DNA of 64,000 nt from JAEXOD01 sp963663265 (GCA_963663265.2 CAXXXM010000002.1:1488001-1552000); one strand, 5' to 3'. Shown: positions 34,931 to 44,705, numbered from the stretch's first letter. Numbers and translations are program-made. The notes: generated by a model not told the origin, from the letters alone.

Positions 34931-37900
34931 ATGAATATTTTAAAGTTTACAAAATCAATTGCCTCTTTTTTTCTTCTTTTTTCCTTTTTTTGTGTTTTAT
35001 TTGCTCAAAATAAAACTATATTAGATAATTTTGATGACTTAACGCAATACAAAATTAACGCTTCCGATCAAGTCGATATTAAACTTTCAATTGTTTCCGG
35101 TTATAATGGAAACTGTTTAAAAATTGATTACAACTTTGTTGCAGGAAGTGGGTATGGAGGAATTCAGGCAAACCTTCCTATTTCTCTTCCAAGTAATTAT
35201 GCCTTTTCATTTTACATAAAAGGAGAGTCGCCTAACAATACGTTAGAGTTTAAATTAATTGATAAATCCGGCGATAATGTTTGGTGGGTTAACAATAGAA
35301 ATTACAATTTTCCAAAAAATTGGACAAAACTTAAATTCACTAAACGAAATATTTCTAAGGCTTGGGGTCCTTTACAGTTAGAAAAACCAAACGAAATTGA
35401 TAAAGTTGAATTTATTATTACTTCTGTTAATGGTGGAAAAGGGAGTGTTTATTTAGATTTATTTGAATTTGAACAAAGAGAACCGATTGATACTTCAAAC
35501 ATTAAACCTTTAATTAGTTCAACTACCACAAAAAATATTGATTATGTTTTCGATTCTAACTTATTAACTTCGTGGAAATGTAGCTCAAACAAAAATCAGT
35601 CCGTTCTGTTTGATTTCAAAAAGATGAAAGAGTTTGGCGGACTTGTTATTATTTGGGATTCACTTGCCTGTTCAAAAAATTATGTAATTTCTATCAGTAA
35701 CAACAATAAAACTTTTGATACTGTTTATATTGTTAAAAACGGATCAGGAAATAAATCTTTTATTCCATTAAAAGAATGTGAAGCTAAATATTTAAAACTT
35801 GAATTATTAAAAGAAAATTCTGCTTCTTCTTTTGGCATTAAAGAAATTCAGTTTTTACCGCTTGAATTTTCCGATAATGCAAACAATATGTTCAAAACTA
35901 TTGCAAAACACTTTCCGTACGGCTATTTCCCTAAGTATTTTTACGATATTGCTTCCTATTTTACTGTATCGGGAGTTTTGAACGATACTCAAGAAGCATT
36001 AATTAATGAAGAAGGGCAAGTTGAACTTGAAAAAAACAGTTTTTCGATTACTCCATCGTTATCTATAGATAACAATCTTTACACTTGGGATAAAGTAACC
36101 TGTACTCAAACATTGCAGGCAAATTATCTTCCAATTCAACATGTTTTATGGACTTCCGACAAGTTTAATTTAAAAACAACTTTGTTTTCAACGGGTATAA
36201 AAGACAGCTCTCAAGCAAACATTGTATATACAATTTTTAACAAATCAAATTCGCAAATTAAAGGGAAACTAAATTTATCAGTTCTTCCGTTTAAGGTAAA
36301 TCCTTCTTATCAATTTTTAAATATTACTGGGGGAGCCGGTCGTATTGAAAGTATTAAACAAAACGAAAACAACATAAACGTTAATTCAAATAACGATTTA
36401 TTTGTTTATCCAACAAAATTTAAGTTTTCTACCGGTAAATTTAATAACGATAATATCTATAACTCTATAATTAACAACACATTATCTAACGAAACCAGCT
36501 GTAACGATCAGTTAGGATTTGCTTACGGAAACATTCAATTTGATTTTGACTTGGCTCCTAACGATTCCGTTTCATTTTATATAGCCGCTCCTTATCATAA
36601 AAAAGTTAATATTGACTATAAAAGCAATTATGCCGAAACATTTAACAACTTATTAAACAACAATATAGAGTATTGGCACAACCTTTTAGATAGATTATCT
36701 TTTAAATTGCCTAAATCTGCTGATAAACTAATTAACAGCATGCGTTCTATTTTAGCTTATATATTAATTAATCAAGATAATTTTGGATTTCAACCCGGTT
36801 CTCGTTCTTATGAAAGGTCTTGGATTAGAGATGGCTCTATGACTTCTTCAACACTATTAAAACTTGGAATTTCTGACGAAGTAAAAGATTACATTAAATG
36901 GTATAGCACATATCAATTTCCCGATGGTAAAATTCCTTGCGTAGTCGATTCAAGAGGACCCGATCCTGTTCCTGAAAATGATAGTCATGGACAATTTATT
37001 TTTGCTGTTTATCAATACTTTTTATTTACAAAAGATACTACTTTTTTAAAAGAGATATTTCCTAAGATTGAAAAAACTGTTGATTATATAGAACATTTAA
37101 TTAGTCTACGTTCAACAGATGAGTATGCTACAAAGCCGGAGTTAAAGAAATTTTATGGATTGGTTCCCGAATCAATCAGCCACGAAGGATATTCAGATAA
37201 ACCTATGCACTCGTATTGGGATAACTTCTATATATTAAAGGGGTTAAAAGATGCTGTTCAAATTGCTAAAGTGTTAAAAAGTTCACAACAAGAAAGATAT
37301 TATAAACTTGCACAAACATTTAAGACAAATTTATATAACTCTATTGCTCTTGTTATGAAAGAACACAATATAAATTACATACCCGGTTGTGCAGAAAAAG
37401 GGGATTTTGATGCAACTTCAACAACAATTGCACTTTACCCTTGTAACGAAATTAATAATTTACCATTAAACTATTTGCATAATACATTTAATCAATATTT
37501 TGATTATTTTACCGAAAGACGCGACAATCCAAACTTTAATTGGGATGTTTATACTCCATACGAAATTAGAACAGCCGGTGCTTTTTTATTTTTGGATGAA
37601 CCTGAAAAAACTTATCAATTGTTAGACTTCTTTTTTAAAGACCAAACACCTGAAAATTGGAATCAATGGGCTGAAGTTGTCTGCAAAGATAAAAAGACAC
37701 CACGATTTATAGGTGATATGCCGCATACTTGGGTTGGAAGTGACTTTTTAACAGTTGCACGTTCAATTTTTGTTTACGAAAATGAATCAGATTCTTCTTT
37801 AGTAGTTGGAGCCGGATTAAGAAAGGACTGGATTGATGATACTAACGGAATAGAAATAAATAACTTACGTACATATTATGGTTTACTTAATTATTCAATA

Positions 37901-38095
37901 AACAAAATCAACAATAAGTACTTATTAAAACTATCCGGTGATATAAATTTACCAACCGGAAATATTATTATTAAAAATTTTAACGAGTCAAAACTCCCTA
38001 AATCAGTAACAATAAATGGTACTACTTCAACAAAGTATACAGACAACTCAATTGTTGTAGATAAATTTCCGGCAGTAATTGAAATAGAGTATTAA
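34931..38095 (+). CDS. Large secreted six-hairpin glycosidase with binding domains
   Basis: A 1054-aa secreted protein. The start is ATG 34931 with AGGTGGGAG upstream; an upstream in-frame ATG at 34898 would spoil the signal peptide (MNILKFTKSIASFFLLFS, cleavage near LFAQ). An N-terminal beta domain resembling CBM11/galactose-binding modules (about 25-180) and a second F5/8-type-C/CBM32-like domain (about 190-310) follow. A beta-sandwich and an (alpha/alpha)6 catalytic domain (about 600-960) come next, with SYERSWIRDGSM, FPDGKIPCVVDSRGPDPVPENDSHGQ (key residues R, D, E) and GDMPHTWVGSDF. The fold suggests a glucoamylase/GDE-like glycosidase, but I cannot name the GH family. It is the only plus-strand gene of the locus and shares an operator with LacI. 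Confidence 0.8.
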   Translation: MNILKFTKSIASFFLLFSFFCVLFAQNKTILDNFDDLTQYKINASDQVDIKLSIVSGYNGNCLKIDYNFVAGSGYGGIQANLPISLPSNYAFSFYIKGESPNNTLEFKLIDKSGDNVWWVNNRNYNFPKNWTKLKFTKRNISKAWGPLQLEKPNEIDKVEFIITSVNGGKGSVYLDLFEFEQREPIDTSNIKPLISSTTTKNIDYVFDSNLLTSWKCSSNKNQSVLFDFKKMKEFGGLVIIWDSLACSKNYVISISNNNKTFDTVYIVKNGSGNKSFIPLKECEAKYLKLELLKENSASSFGIKEIQFLPLEFSDNANNMFKTIAKHFPYGYFPKYFYDIASYFTVSGVLNDTQEALINEEGQVELEKNSFSITPSLSIDNNLYTWDKVTCTQTLQANYLPIQHVLWTSDKFNLKTTLFSTGIKDSSQANIVYTIFNKSNSQIKGKLNLSVLPFKVNPSYQFLNITGGAGRIESIKQNENNINVNSNNDLFVYPTKFKFSTGKFNNDNIYNSIINNTLSNETSCNDQLGFAYGNIQFDFDLAPNDSVSFYIAAPYHKKVNIDYKSNYAETFNNLLNNNIEYWHNLLDRLSFKLPKSADKLINSMRSILAYILINQDNFGFQPGSRSYERSWIRDGSMTSSTLLKLGISDEVKDYIKWYSTYQFPDGKIPCVVDSRGPDPVPENDSHGQFIFAVYQYFLFTKDTTFLKEIFPKIEKTVDYIEHLISLRSTDEYATKPELKKFYGLVPESISHEGYSDKPMHSYWDNFYILKGLKDAVQIAKVLKSSQQERYYKLAQTFKTNLYNSIALVMKEHNINYIPGCAEKGDFDATSTTIALYPCNEINNLPLNYLHNTFNQYFDYFTERRDNPNFNWDVYTPYEIRTAGAFLFLDEPEKTYQLLDFFFKDQTPENWNQWAEVVCKDKKTPRFIGDMPHTWVGSDFLTVARSIFVYENESDSSLVVGAGLRKDWIDDTNGIEINNLRTYYGLLNYSINKINNKYLLKLSGDINLPTGNIIIKNFNESKLPKSVTINGTTSTKYTDNSIVVDKFPAVIEIEY

Positions 38096-38106
38096 AAATA
38101 AAAAAA

Positions 38107-38131
38107 GCCGCAACTTTTTGAGGGTTGCGGC
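38107..38131. terminator. Bidirectional terminator
   Basis: GCCGCAAC (38107-38114) pairs with GTTGCGGC (38124-38131). It lies between convergent genes: the six-hairpin enzyme on plus (stop 38095) and thioredoxin on minus (stop 38159). The minus-strand side has the longer T-run (seven T then ATTTTT). Confidence 0.85.
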
Positions 38132-38158
38132 AACTTTATACAACTAACCAATTTATAA

Positions 38159-38542
38159 CTAATTTATTACGGGGTTTGCTAATAAAACTTCATCAATTGC
38201 TTTTACTAATGTAGGTTTAGGTAAAGCACCTTTTGCCATTTGTGGTTTATCGTTTTTAGGAACAAACAATAAGGATGGAATACTTTGAATACCAAATACA
38301 GCAGCTAACTCTTGCTCGGCTTCAGTATCTATTTTATAAATCTTAATTTTTCCATCATATTCTTTTGATAGTTCTTCTAAAACAGGAGCAACCATTTTAC
38401 AAGGACCACACCAATCAGCATAAAAGTCTATCAAGCAAGGTAATTCACCTTCATATTTCCATTCGGTATTTTTTTCATAATCAAACACCTTTTGTTTGAA
38501 TGTATCTTTTGTTAAATGTTCAGTCATCGTTTTCTCACTCAT
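38159..38542 (-). CDS. trxA: Thioredoxin
   Basis: A cytoplasmic thioredoxin, 127 aa as drawn, with ADWCGPCKMVAP as the CGPC redox site and SIPSLLFVPK as the cis-Pro loop. The family is usually about 105-110 aa. The extra N-terminal residues suggest the second ATG (38527, MTEHLTKDTF) could be the real start; GTGAG precedes it, while the first ATG has no ribosome site. It reduces disulfides of ribonucleotide reductase, peroxiredoxins and others. It appears to be a single-gene transcript. Confidence 0.93.
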   Translation of the reverse strand: MSEKTMTEHLTKDTFKQKVFDYEKNTEWKYEGELPCLIDFYADWCGPCKMVAPVLEELSKEYDGKIKIYKIDTEAEQELAAVFGIQSIPSLLFVPKNDKPQMAKGALPKPTLVKAIDEVLLANPVIN

Positions 38543-38659
38543 TTTATTTTAATAACTATTGGTATGATGTGTTAAATTTCAAAAAGATTCATAAAAAATT
38601 ATATTTTTTTAATGTGTATAATTTTGTAACTTAAGGGTATAATTTTCCGTGAGTTATCT

Positions 38660-39517
38660 ATGAAATATCTTAAGATTTTTGCATTATTATCCTTGTTATG
38701 GGCTTGTTCAAACAGTACTGAAAACGAAGAGCATATTTTTTATAAAGCTGTAAGCGAAATTCAAGTTTGCGAAAACAGTTATTTACGAGCCAATCTTGGT
38801 GCTGTAATTGCAATTCAATTAGAAAATATTCAGACCCCCTCAAACGATTACGAAAAAGATTCCGGAGGCAGGGGTTTAGATGCTATTCCCATTACGGTTA
38901 TCAACGGTGGTACTTACGTTTTTTCGAGAGATTCAAGTGTAAATTGTACATTAAGATTATTTAATAACGCTAATAACACTTATACAGATATTTTAACAGA
39001 AGCCGATACAATAAATAGTATTCGTTTGGAAAAAGGAGATTATATATTACAGTTTAGAGCTGTGAATGAATATAGTGCCGAAGGAATAAACTACCAAACA
39101 ATTTTTATGTACTCACTTGGTGGCAGCTCAGACATTTTTAACCAAAAATTATCAAGCCTTGTATGTAAAAATTCCGATTTATCAGGAATTAATTTAACAA
39201 ACTACGTGATGAATGGAATCAATTTTTCGGGTTCGGATTTATCAAGTGCAATATTACGAAATGCTGAATTTAGACAAAGCAAATGTGTAGGGACAAATTT
39301 TTCATATGCAACCCTTTTTGCCGCAAATTTAGTTTCTTCTGATTTACAATATGCAAATTTTTATAAAGCCGATATTCAATACTGTGCAATAAGTCATTCA
39401 ATTGTTAATTATGTATCTTTCTGCGAAGCTACATTTTATGGCTGGATTAGTGCCGGTTTAATTTATGACCGCTCTAATGCAAATGCTATTCCGCAGTGCA
39501 TGCCTAACGAACATTAA
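38660..39517 (+). CDS. Pentapeptide-repeat lipoprotein
   Basis: A 285-aa lipoprotein: lipobox LLWAC, lipidated cysteine at residue 16. The first half (about 25-165) is a beta-rich domain with an RGLDAIP segment and no recognised motif. The second half (about 175-265) is a run of A(N/D)Lxx-type pentapeptide repeats (SGINLTNYVMNG, GSDLSSAIL, AANLVSSDL), which form a right-handed quadrilateral helix. Such proteins often bind or mimic extended partners; nothing indicates the role here. It stands alone between thioredoxin and a convergent glycosyltransferase gene. Confidence 0.8.
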   Translation: MKYLKIFALLSLLWACSNSTENEEHIFYKAVSEIQVCENSYLRANLGAVIAIQLENIQTPSNDYEKDSGGRGLDAIPITVINGGTYVFSRDSSVNCTLRLFNNANNTYTDILTEADTINSIRLEKGDYILQFRAVNEYSAEGINYQTIFMYSLGGSSDIFNQKLSSLVCKNSDLSGINLTNYVMNGINFSGSDLSSAILRNAEFRQSKCVGTNFSYATLFAANLVSSDLQYANFYKADIQYCAISHSIVNYVSFCEATFYGWISAGLIYDRSNANAIPQCMPNEH

Positions 39518-39526
39518 TAAGACTTG

Positions 39527-41098
39527 TTATTTTTCGAGCATCTCTTCAATTTTATTAAAGTATTCTTCGGAAATTTTATGCTTAAAAAGAAACCACGATT
39601 TTAAGAGTGATTTCTTTTTTAAATCAAACAAACTTGTAGAATTAAATGGGAAATTTTGAATTACGCTGGTTTTTCCATTATAAATGATTTCATAGCCACA
39701 TTTATATATTCTATATGATAACTCTATATTTTCCCAACCCGAATCAGCCAAATTAACATCCATTAACCCAACTTTTTCTACTGCCTTTCTTTTATACATT
39801 ACACAATCATTGGAAACAATATTTGTTTTTGCAATTATATTATTAAACTCCATATTTTCAGTATTTTTAAGAACACCGGCAAAACATGTACTCCCCGTTT
39901 TTGAATCAATCACTTTTGGAGAAACTACGGAAGCATATGGATATCGTTCAAACATTTTTATAAATACAGATATTGTTTCTTCCGCCAGTTCAATTCCTGC
40001 CGCTAAATTTAATATTATCGGAGCACTTGAAATTGATAACAGCCAATTAAATACCGAAGAGTTTCCTATTGCTATTTTTGAACTTGCTCCTTTTAGATGG
40101 GTATTATTATTCTTGATGAAACTATTTATTTGTTCTTCATCTTTTTCAGAATTTCCGTTACTAAATACTACAATATTATAATTTTTGTATTTCGACTTTA
40201 AAATAGATTCAACTGTTCTTTTAACAAGTTCAATATTTTTATTAAACTCAACAAAAATATCAACTCTGGGTTCTTTACCAATATCATTTATTAAATCCTC
40301 ATTTATGGATTTAATAATCTTTTTGTTGAAATATTTTTTTCTAAGATAATTTAAATCAGGATGTTGTAAATTCCAACCCCATTTTTTAATCCAAAATTTT
40401 GTATATATCTCAATTAACCTATCGGGATAGTCATATTCAAAATCATCTAAATATATTTTACCATAAATAGCAGGATTTGTTTTTATTTGAAAGCCCTTAT
40501 TTTTCAATTGAAAACAAAAGTCATCAATAATTACAGATTTGGACAAAAAGATTTCTATTGATTCATCAAATAATATCTGTTGTTTAACAATTTCTTGAGG
40601 AATATAAAAGAAAAAATAATCTACCGAATCAACTTCTTGAACCCCACTTTTAATAAAAGAAGACAAAGACTGTCCATAATTTATTTTTGAATCTCCAAAA
40701 AAATAATTTTCTCGGGTAATAAGTTTGTTACCACTTGAAAACAGAATGCTATCCTCACAATAATTTTCTTCATTATAAACAAGACTGCCAACACAAACAG
40801 AAGTGTTATTAACCGAGCAATAATCTTCAAACACTTCCAAATAGTTTTGCTGTTGAGGAATGATATTAAAATCCAATATATGAATATTAAAATCAGTATT
40901 TGTTTTTATAATCTTATTTATTTCGAAAAATATTGTATCTGTTTTTGTAATGTGGAAATAATTATAATCTGAAAAATCATCATCACCATAATTAAGCAGA
41001 TATGTTTTTTCACTTTTAGTAATAATATATTCTATAGTTTTAATATTATCATCAAGATTTTTTTTGGTATAAACCAAAAGAATAGAAACTACATTCAT
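39527..41098 (-). CDS. Glycosyltransferase family 2-like protein
   Basis: A 523-aa protein with an unrecognised N-terminal part (about 1-250) and a GT-A-like domain (about 255-480). The GT2 pattern is seen in PRVDIFVEFNKNIELVKRTVESILKSK (in pieces), NIVVFSNGN and the late DSGWENIELSYRIYKCGYEI stretch that usually carries the catalytic ED. The metal-binding DxD position reads LNLAAGIEL, lacking the aspartates, so it may be an inactive or unusual member. It ends a run of three sugar-transfer genes (18 bases after the GT4 gene). Target is unknown. Confidence 0.7.
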   Translation of the reverse strand: MNVVSILLVYTKKNLDDNIKTIEYIITKSEKTYLLNYGDDDFSDYNYFHITKTDTIFFEINKIIKTNTDFNIHILDFNIIPQQQNYLEVFEDYCSVNNTSVCVGSLVYNEENYCEDSILFSSGNKLITRENYFFGDSKINYGQSLSSFIKSGVQEVDSVDYFFFYIPQEIVKQQILFDESIEIFLSKSVIIDDFCFQLKNKGFQIKTNPAIYGKIYLDDFEYDYPDRLIEIYTKFWIKKWGWNLQHPDLNYLRKKYFNKKIIKSINEDLINDIGKEPRVDIFVEFNKNIELVKRTVESILKSKYKNYNIVVFSNGNSEKDEEQINSFIKNNNTHLKGASSKIAIGNSSVFNWLLSISSAPIILNLAAGIELAEETISVFIKMFERYPYASVVSPKVIDSKTGSTCFAGVLKNTENMEFNNIIAKTNIVSNDCVMYKRKAVEKVGLMDVNLADSGWENIELSYRIYKCGYEIIYNGKTSVIQNFPFNSTSLFDLKKKSLLKSWFLFKHKISEEYFNKIEEMLEK

Positions 41099-41115
41099 CG
41101 CATTAAATCCAAATA

Positions 41116-42870
41116 TTATATCCCCATAATTTTTAGAAGATTTTCAGCACTTTTCTTCCATGTAAAGTTTTTTAAATCAACTCCGGCTATTTTCCCTTTC
41201 TCTCTTCTATCCTGCACATTATTATATGCAAACTCAATTTTATCAACCAATTCAAGAATAGAAATATCTTCCCAATCAGCCCATAAAGTATTATTGTTAT
41301 CGTATAATCTAAAAGGTTTGGTTTGTTTAAGAGGATATGAATTTTTATCAGTTAAAACATCTTTATGACCACTTGTGTAAGATGCAATTACCGGTCTTCC
41401 GCACGCCATATATTCCATCATAACCAAATTAGTTCCCCCTTCACATCTATTAGGAAAAACTCCTACATCAGTTAAAGCATATAAATCGCGTAATTGAGTG
41501 TTAGGAATTATATCATATGTAACAACCCGTGCAGGGTCAACATCATTCAACTCGTATAATTTATTCATTTGTTCAAGCCAAGTCTGCCCATAATGTTCAA
41601 ATTTTATATAAGGCGAGTTATACATTAAATCCATTGTTTGGGGCCACATATTATACCAGGCATTAACAAGAACAATATTAGAATATTTTTTTTGTAAAAT
41701 GCTAACAGCTTTTAGTACCGCATCTTGCCCTTTCCGTAATTCAAATTTTCCTCCTGAAAAAATAACAAACATTCCTTCATTTTGCTTATTTTCAACAGGA
41801 TAAAACACTTCTGTATCAATACCTTGAATTAAAACATCAACATTATTAATACCTGCTTCAACCATTTTATCTTTGCACCAAGTAGAACCTCCAATAACTA
41901 AATCATACTTTTTAGCATTTTTGATTGAGCTGGGAAGTATTTCATTTTCAAAAAAAGTATAACCATAGTTTTCGGTACCTCTTATTTTTGAAATACTTTC
42001 AAAGTCAATTCCTGTTAAAGCATGAAAAACCTTTCCCTGTAAAACCGTATCGTTATATTGATCGTTGTCGTATTCCACAATAACAGTTTTATTGTATACT
42101 TTAGAAACTTCTTGATTCAAATACTTGCTGCATACTCCCCATCCAAAATTTTCGCCCTTACTTAACGCCATGTAGACTTTTACAGTTGCCTGCTCTTGAA
42201 CATTTTGAAGTGTAGATTTTTTATATTTTGTACAAAAAAACAGCCAATATAAATCGGAAAAAGCGGCATTTTCGCTTTGCAAGTTTACATCTACTGTATC
42301 AATTATGTTAAATCCAACCGTTTCAATGTTTTTATACCATATTTCTTTGCTAAATAACGAAATATCCGATTTATTGTGTTTTTCAAATTCGTTTTTATCT
42401 GACGGGGTCTCAATGTATAACAACCCATCATCTTTTAGTGTTCTAAAAAACTCTGTAATTGTGTATAACGGAAATAAACTTTTTTGAAGTGTTTGTTTTG
42501 CCCAAATAATATCAAAAGATTTATTTGTAAATTCTAAAAATGACTGATGCATCAATAGTATTTCAAAATTACTATTTTCATATTTAGCCTTTATTCTTTC
42601 ATCGGACGTAATTACTACTACCTTATAACCACGTGAAATAAAAAGGTTAATTTCTTCTAAACTATTAAAATTAACAATAAGAACTTTTCTTTCATTTTCC
42701 GAAGGAATAATATCTGCAATTTTATTAACCACAACCTCCGAAACATCTAAAAATCTTTGATCTTGTATTATGTTAGATGGCAAAAGGTCCAAATCATTAA
42801 TATATTCAAACATTCTGTTTTTACTTTTTTGCGAAAGAAATTTACTCCACTTTTCCAACTTTAATTCCAT
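41116..42870 (-). CDS. Methyltransferase-like / GT4 glycosyltransferase fusion
   Basis: A 584-aa two-domain protein. The N-terminal region (about 40-215) looks like a class I SAM methyltransferase: KVLIVNFNSLEEINLFISRGYKVVVIT and FDIIWAKQTLQ resemble motif I/IV positions, though the glycine-rich loop is weak, so activity is doubtful. The C-terminal region (about 230-580) is a GT-B glycosyltransferase of group 1/GT4, with VIFSGGKFELRKGQDAVLKA-type phosphate loop and GVFPNRCEGGTNLVMMEYMACGRPVIAS (E-x7-E pattern). It probably adds a sugar from a nucleotide donor to a surface glycan or protein. It lies between the TPR and GT2-like genes in one operon. Confidence 0.8.
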   Translation of the reverse strand: MELKLEKWSKFLSQKSKNRMFEYINDLDLLPSNIIQDQRFLDVSEVVVNKIADIIPSENERKVLIVNFNSLEEINLFISRGYKVVVITSDERIKAKYENSNFEILLMHQSFLEFTNKSFDIIWAKQTLQKSLFPLYTITEFFRTLKDDGLLYIETPSDKNEFEKHNKSDISLFSKEIWYKNIETVGFNIIDTVDVNLQSENAAFSDLYWLFFCTKYKKSTLQNVQEQATVKVYMALSKGENFGWGVCSKYLNQEVSKVYNKTVIVEYDNDQYNDTVLQGKVFHALTGIDFESISKIRGTENYGYTFFENEILPSSIKNAKKYDLVIGGSTWCKDKMVEAGINNVDVLIQGIDTEVFYPVENKQNEGMFVIFSGGKFELRKGQDAVLKAVSILQKKYSNIVLVNAWYNMWPQTMDLMYNSPYIKFEHYGQTWLEQMNKLYELNDVDPARVVTYDIIPNTQLRDLYALTDVGVFPNRCEGGTNLVMMEYMACGRPVIASYTSGHKDVLTDKNSYPLKQTKPFRLYDNNNTLWADWEDISILELVDKIEFAYNNVQDRREKGKIAGVDLKNFTWKKSAENLLKIMGI

Positions 42871-42930
42871 TAATTTAATAATACCTTAATTTAACTAATT
42901 TATAATTACCCATCAACTAAAATAGATAAA

Positions 42931-44247
42931 TCACTTAATATTTTTTAAAATATATTTTCTAATATTTTCTATTGTATCATTCCAATTGTTTTGTTCTTTT
43001 TGCCGAAATATTAAAACATCGTTGTAAATATCAATTTGTGAATCTAAACCCCATCTCCAATCGGGATAAATCGAAAGCATAAGAATCATTTTTTTACCAA
43101 GTGCCCCTGTTAAATGAGCTACTCCACTATCAATTGATACTATTAAATCTAAATTATCTATTAATGCCGCTGTATCTTCAAAATTTGAAATAAATTTTGT
43201 TAAATCATATACATTTTTATAATTAATACTATTAATTTCTTCAGTTTCATTAATTGCCAGAGAAAACCAATTAGTATTTTCAATCTCAAATAATGGGAAA
43301 AAATCAGGTAGTTTTGCATGCCTTTTTTGGTTAATTGGGGGATACGGATTCCCTTTCCATAAAAATCCTATTTTTAATCCATTATAACCTGACAATCTGC
43401 TTTTCCAGTTTTCTAAAACTCTTTGTTTTATTTTTATGTAAGGTAACACTAAATCTAAATCAAATTTATTATGATAAAAAATTGCAGGTAAATTAGAAAG
43501 CGGTAAATAATAATCAAAAGGAATTTGTTGATTAGATTTATCGTTGGTCAAAAAATCAAAAAATTCTGAAGAGTTACTAAAAAGAGAATACAAAGCCTCA
43601 GGACACTCAAAAATTATTTTTGCCCCCATACTTTTCAAAGGCTTTAAATACCTAAAAAAATTAATTGCATCTCCAAAACCCTGGTCTGAAAACACAAATA
43701 AAGTTTTTCCGTTAATGTTTTCTCCATTCCATTGTAATCCTTCAACGTTTCTTTTAATTCTATTTTTGGAGATATAGCCCCATTTTTCATAGTTTTCCCA
43801 ACCATTATCGTAATTACCAAGTAATAAATTTACCAAAGCTTTATTAAAGTGTGCATCTGCAAAATCCGGTTTATATTCAATTGCTTTCTCATACATTATA
43901 ACAGCTTCTACAAATTTTCCACTCTCTTGATAGGCAACACCTAAATTATAATAAGCTTTGAAGTTTTTATTATCAATATCAATAACTCTAAAAAATAAAT
44001 TTATGGATTCATCATATGCGGCTTTTTTATTACAGAGTATCCCATAATTTAAAATAGCATCTATAAATTCCGGTTTTTGAGATAGAGATAATGAAAAATA
44101 CTTTTCTGCATTTTCAAAATCTTCCATTTCGGCATAAATAACTCCTAACTTATTAAAAGCATCATACAAATTGCTTCCGGAGTTAATTTGCTTTACAATT
44201 GTATCAAGTAAAACAGCGTAATCTTCAAGTTTTTTCTTTTCGTCCAT
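42931..44247 (-). CDS. TPR-repeat glycosyltransferase-like protein (GT9/GT41-like)
   Basis: A 438-aa protein with about four tetratricopeptide repeats in residues 15-155 (LGVIYAEMEDFENAEKYFSLSL, YNLGVAYQESGKFVEAVIMYEKAIEYKPDF in part). A GT-B-like C-terminal domain (about 180-430) carries DLIVSIDSGVAHLTGALGK, the nucleotide-sugar binding signature shared with heptosyltransferases. TPR-glycosyltransferases of this sort often modify proteins such as flagellins or adhesins (family knowledge); the target here is unknown. It follows the ArsR-type gene by 11 bases and is probably co-transcribed with it. Confidence 0.8.
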   Translation of the reverse strand: MDEKKKLEDYAVLLDTIVKQINSGSNLYDAFNKLGVIYAEMEDFENAEKYFSLSLSQKPEFIDAILNYGILCNKKAAYDESINLFFRVIDIDNKNFKAYYNLGVAYQESGKFVEAVIMYEKAIEYKPDFADAHFNKALVNLLLGNYDNGWENYEKWGYISKNRIKRNVEGLQWNGENINGKTLFVFSDQGFGDAINFFRYLKPLKSMGAKIIFECPEALYSLFSNSSEFFDFLTNDKSNQQIPFDYYLPLSNLPAIFYHNKFDLDLVLPYIKIKQRVLENWKSRLSGYNGLKIGFLWKGNPYPPINQKRHAKLPDFFPLFEIENTNWFSLAINETEEINSINYKNVYDLTKFISNFEDTAALIDNLDLIVSIDSGVAHLTGALGKKMILMLSIYPDWRWGLDSQIDIYNDVLIFRQKEQNNWNDTIENIRKYILKNIK

Positions 44248-44258
44248 TTACAATCTAC

Positions 44259-44600
44259 TTATTTAGAACAAATGATATTTCGATCAATAGAATTAAGTTT
44301 TTCCATTTCAATTTTTATTTCGTCAAATTCATTCTTCTCTTTTATTAAACTTAATATATTTTCTATGAACGAGTCTTTTGGTGGTTCTGCTAATTTGAAG
44401 TTTACCCATTTTCCATCTTTTTTATCTTCAATTAAACCTGCATCTCGTAAAATAGATAGGTGTTTAGATACTGTTGAATTTGCAAGTTTTAAGAAACAAC
44501 GTATCTCACAAAGACATAATTCTTTTGTTTCTAACATCTTTATTATTTTAAGTCTATTCTTATCCCCTAATGCTTTAAAGACTTTTACCGTATTATCCAT
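44259..44600 (-). CDS. ArsR-family transcriptional regulator
   Basis: A 113-aa winged-helix repressor with KNRLKIIKMLETKELCLCEIRCFL and the recognition helix ANSTVSKHLSILRDAGLIEDKKDGKWVNFKL (in part). The ELCLCEI motif has the CxC pair used for arsenite or similar soft-metal sensing in ArsR. No arsenic-resistance gene is beside it; the next genes are glycosyltransferases. It may control a remote or divergent gene, and the divergent 143-aa protein gene is the nearest candidate. A short palindrome at 44629-44644 may be its operator. Confidence 0.88.
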   Translation of the reverse strand: MDNTVKVFKALGDKNRLKIIKMLETKELCLCEIRCFLKLANSTVSKHLSILRDAGLIEDKKDGKWVNFKLAEPPKDSFIENILSLIKEKNEFDEIKIEMEKLNSIDRNIICSK

Positions 44601-44628
44601 TTTATAATTTTCTTATTTTAGTTTTATT

Positions 44629-44644
44629 TTGTGTTTGTTCACAA
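44629..44644. promoter_or_regulatory. Possible ArsR operator
   Basis: TTGTG-N6-CACAA, an inverted repeat in the 105-base divergent gap 29 bases before the ArsR start. Size and position suit a small winged-helix dimer, but the sequence is not a known consensus. Confidence 0.4.
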
Positions 44645-44705
44645 TAATTTTAGTGTTTTGTGAAAAAAAGTTTTTATATTAAAAGATAATAAAAAATAAA
44701 ATAAA

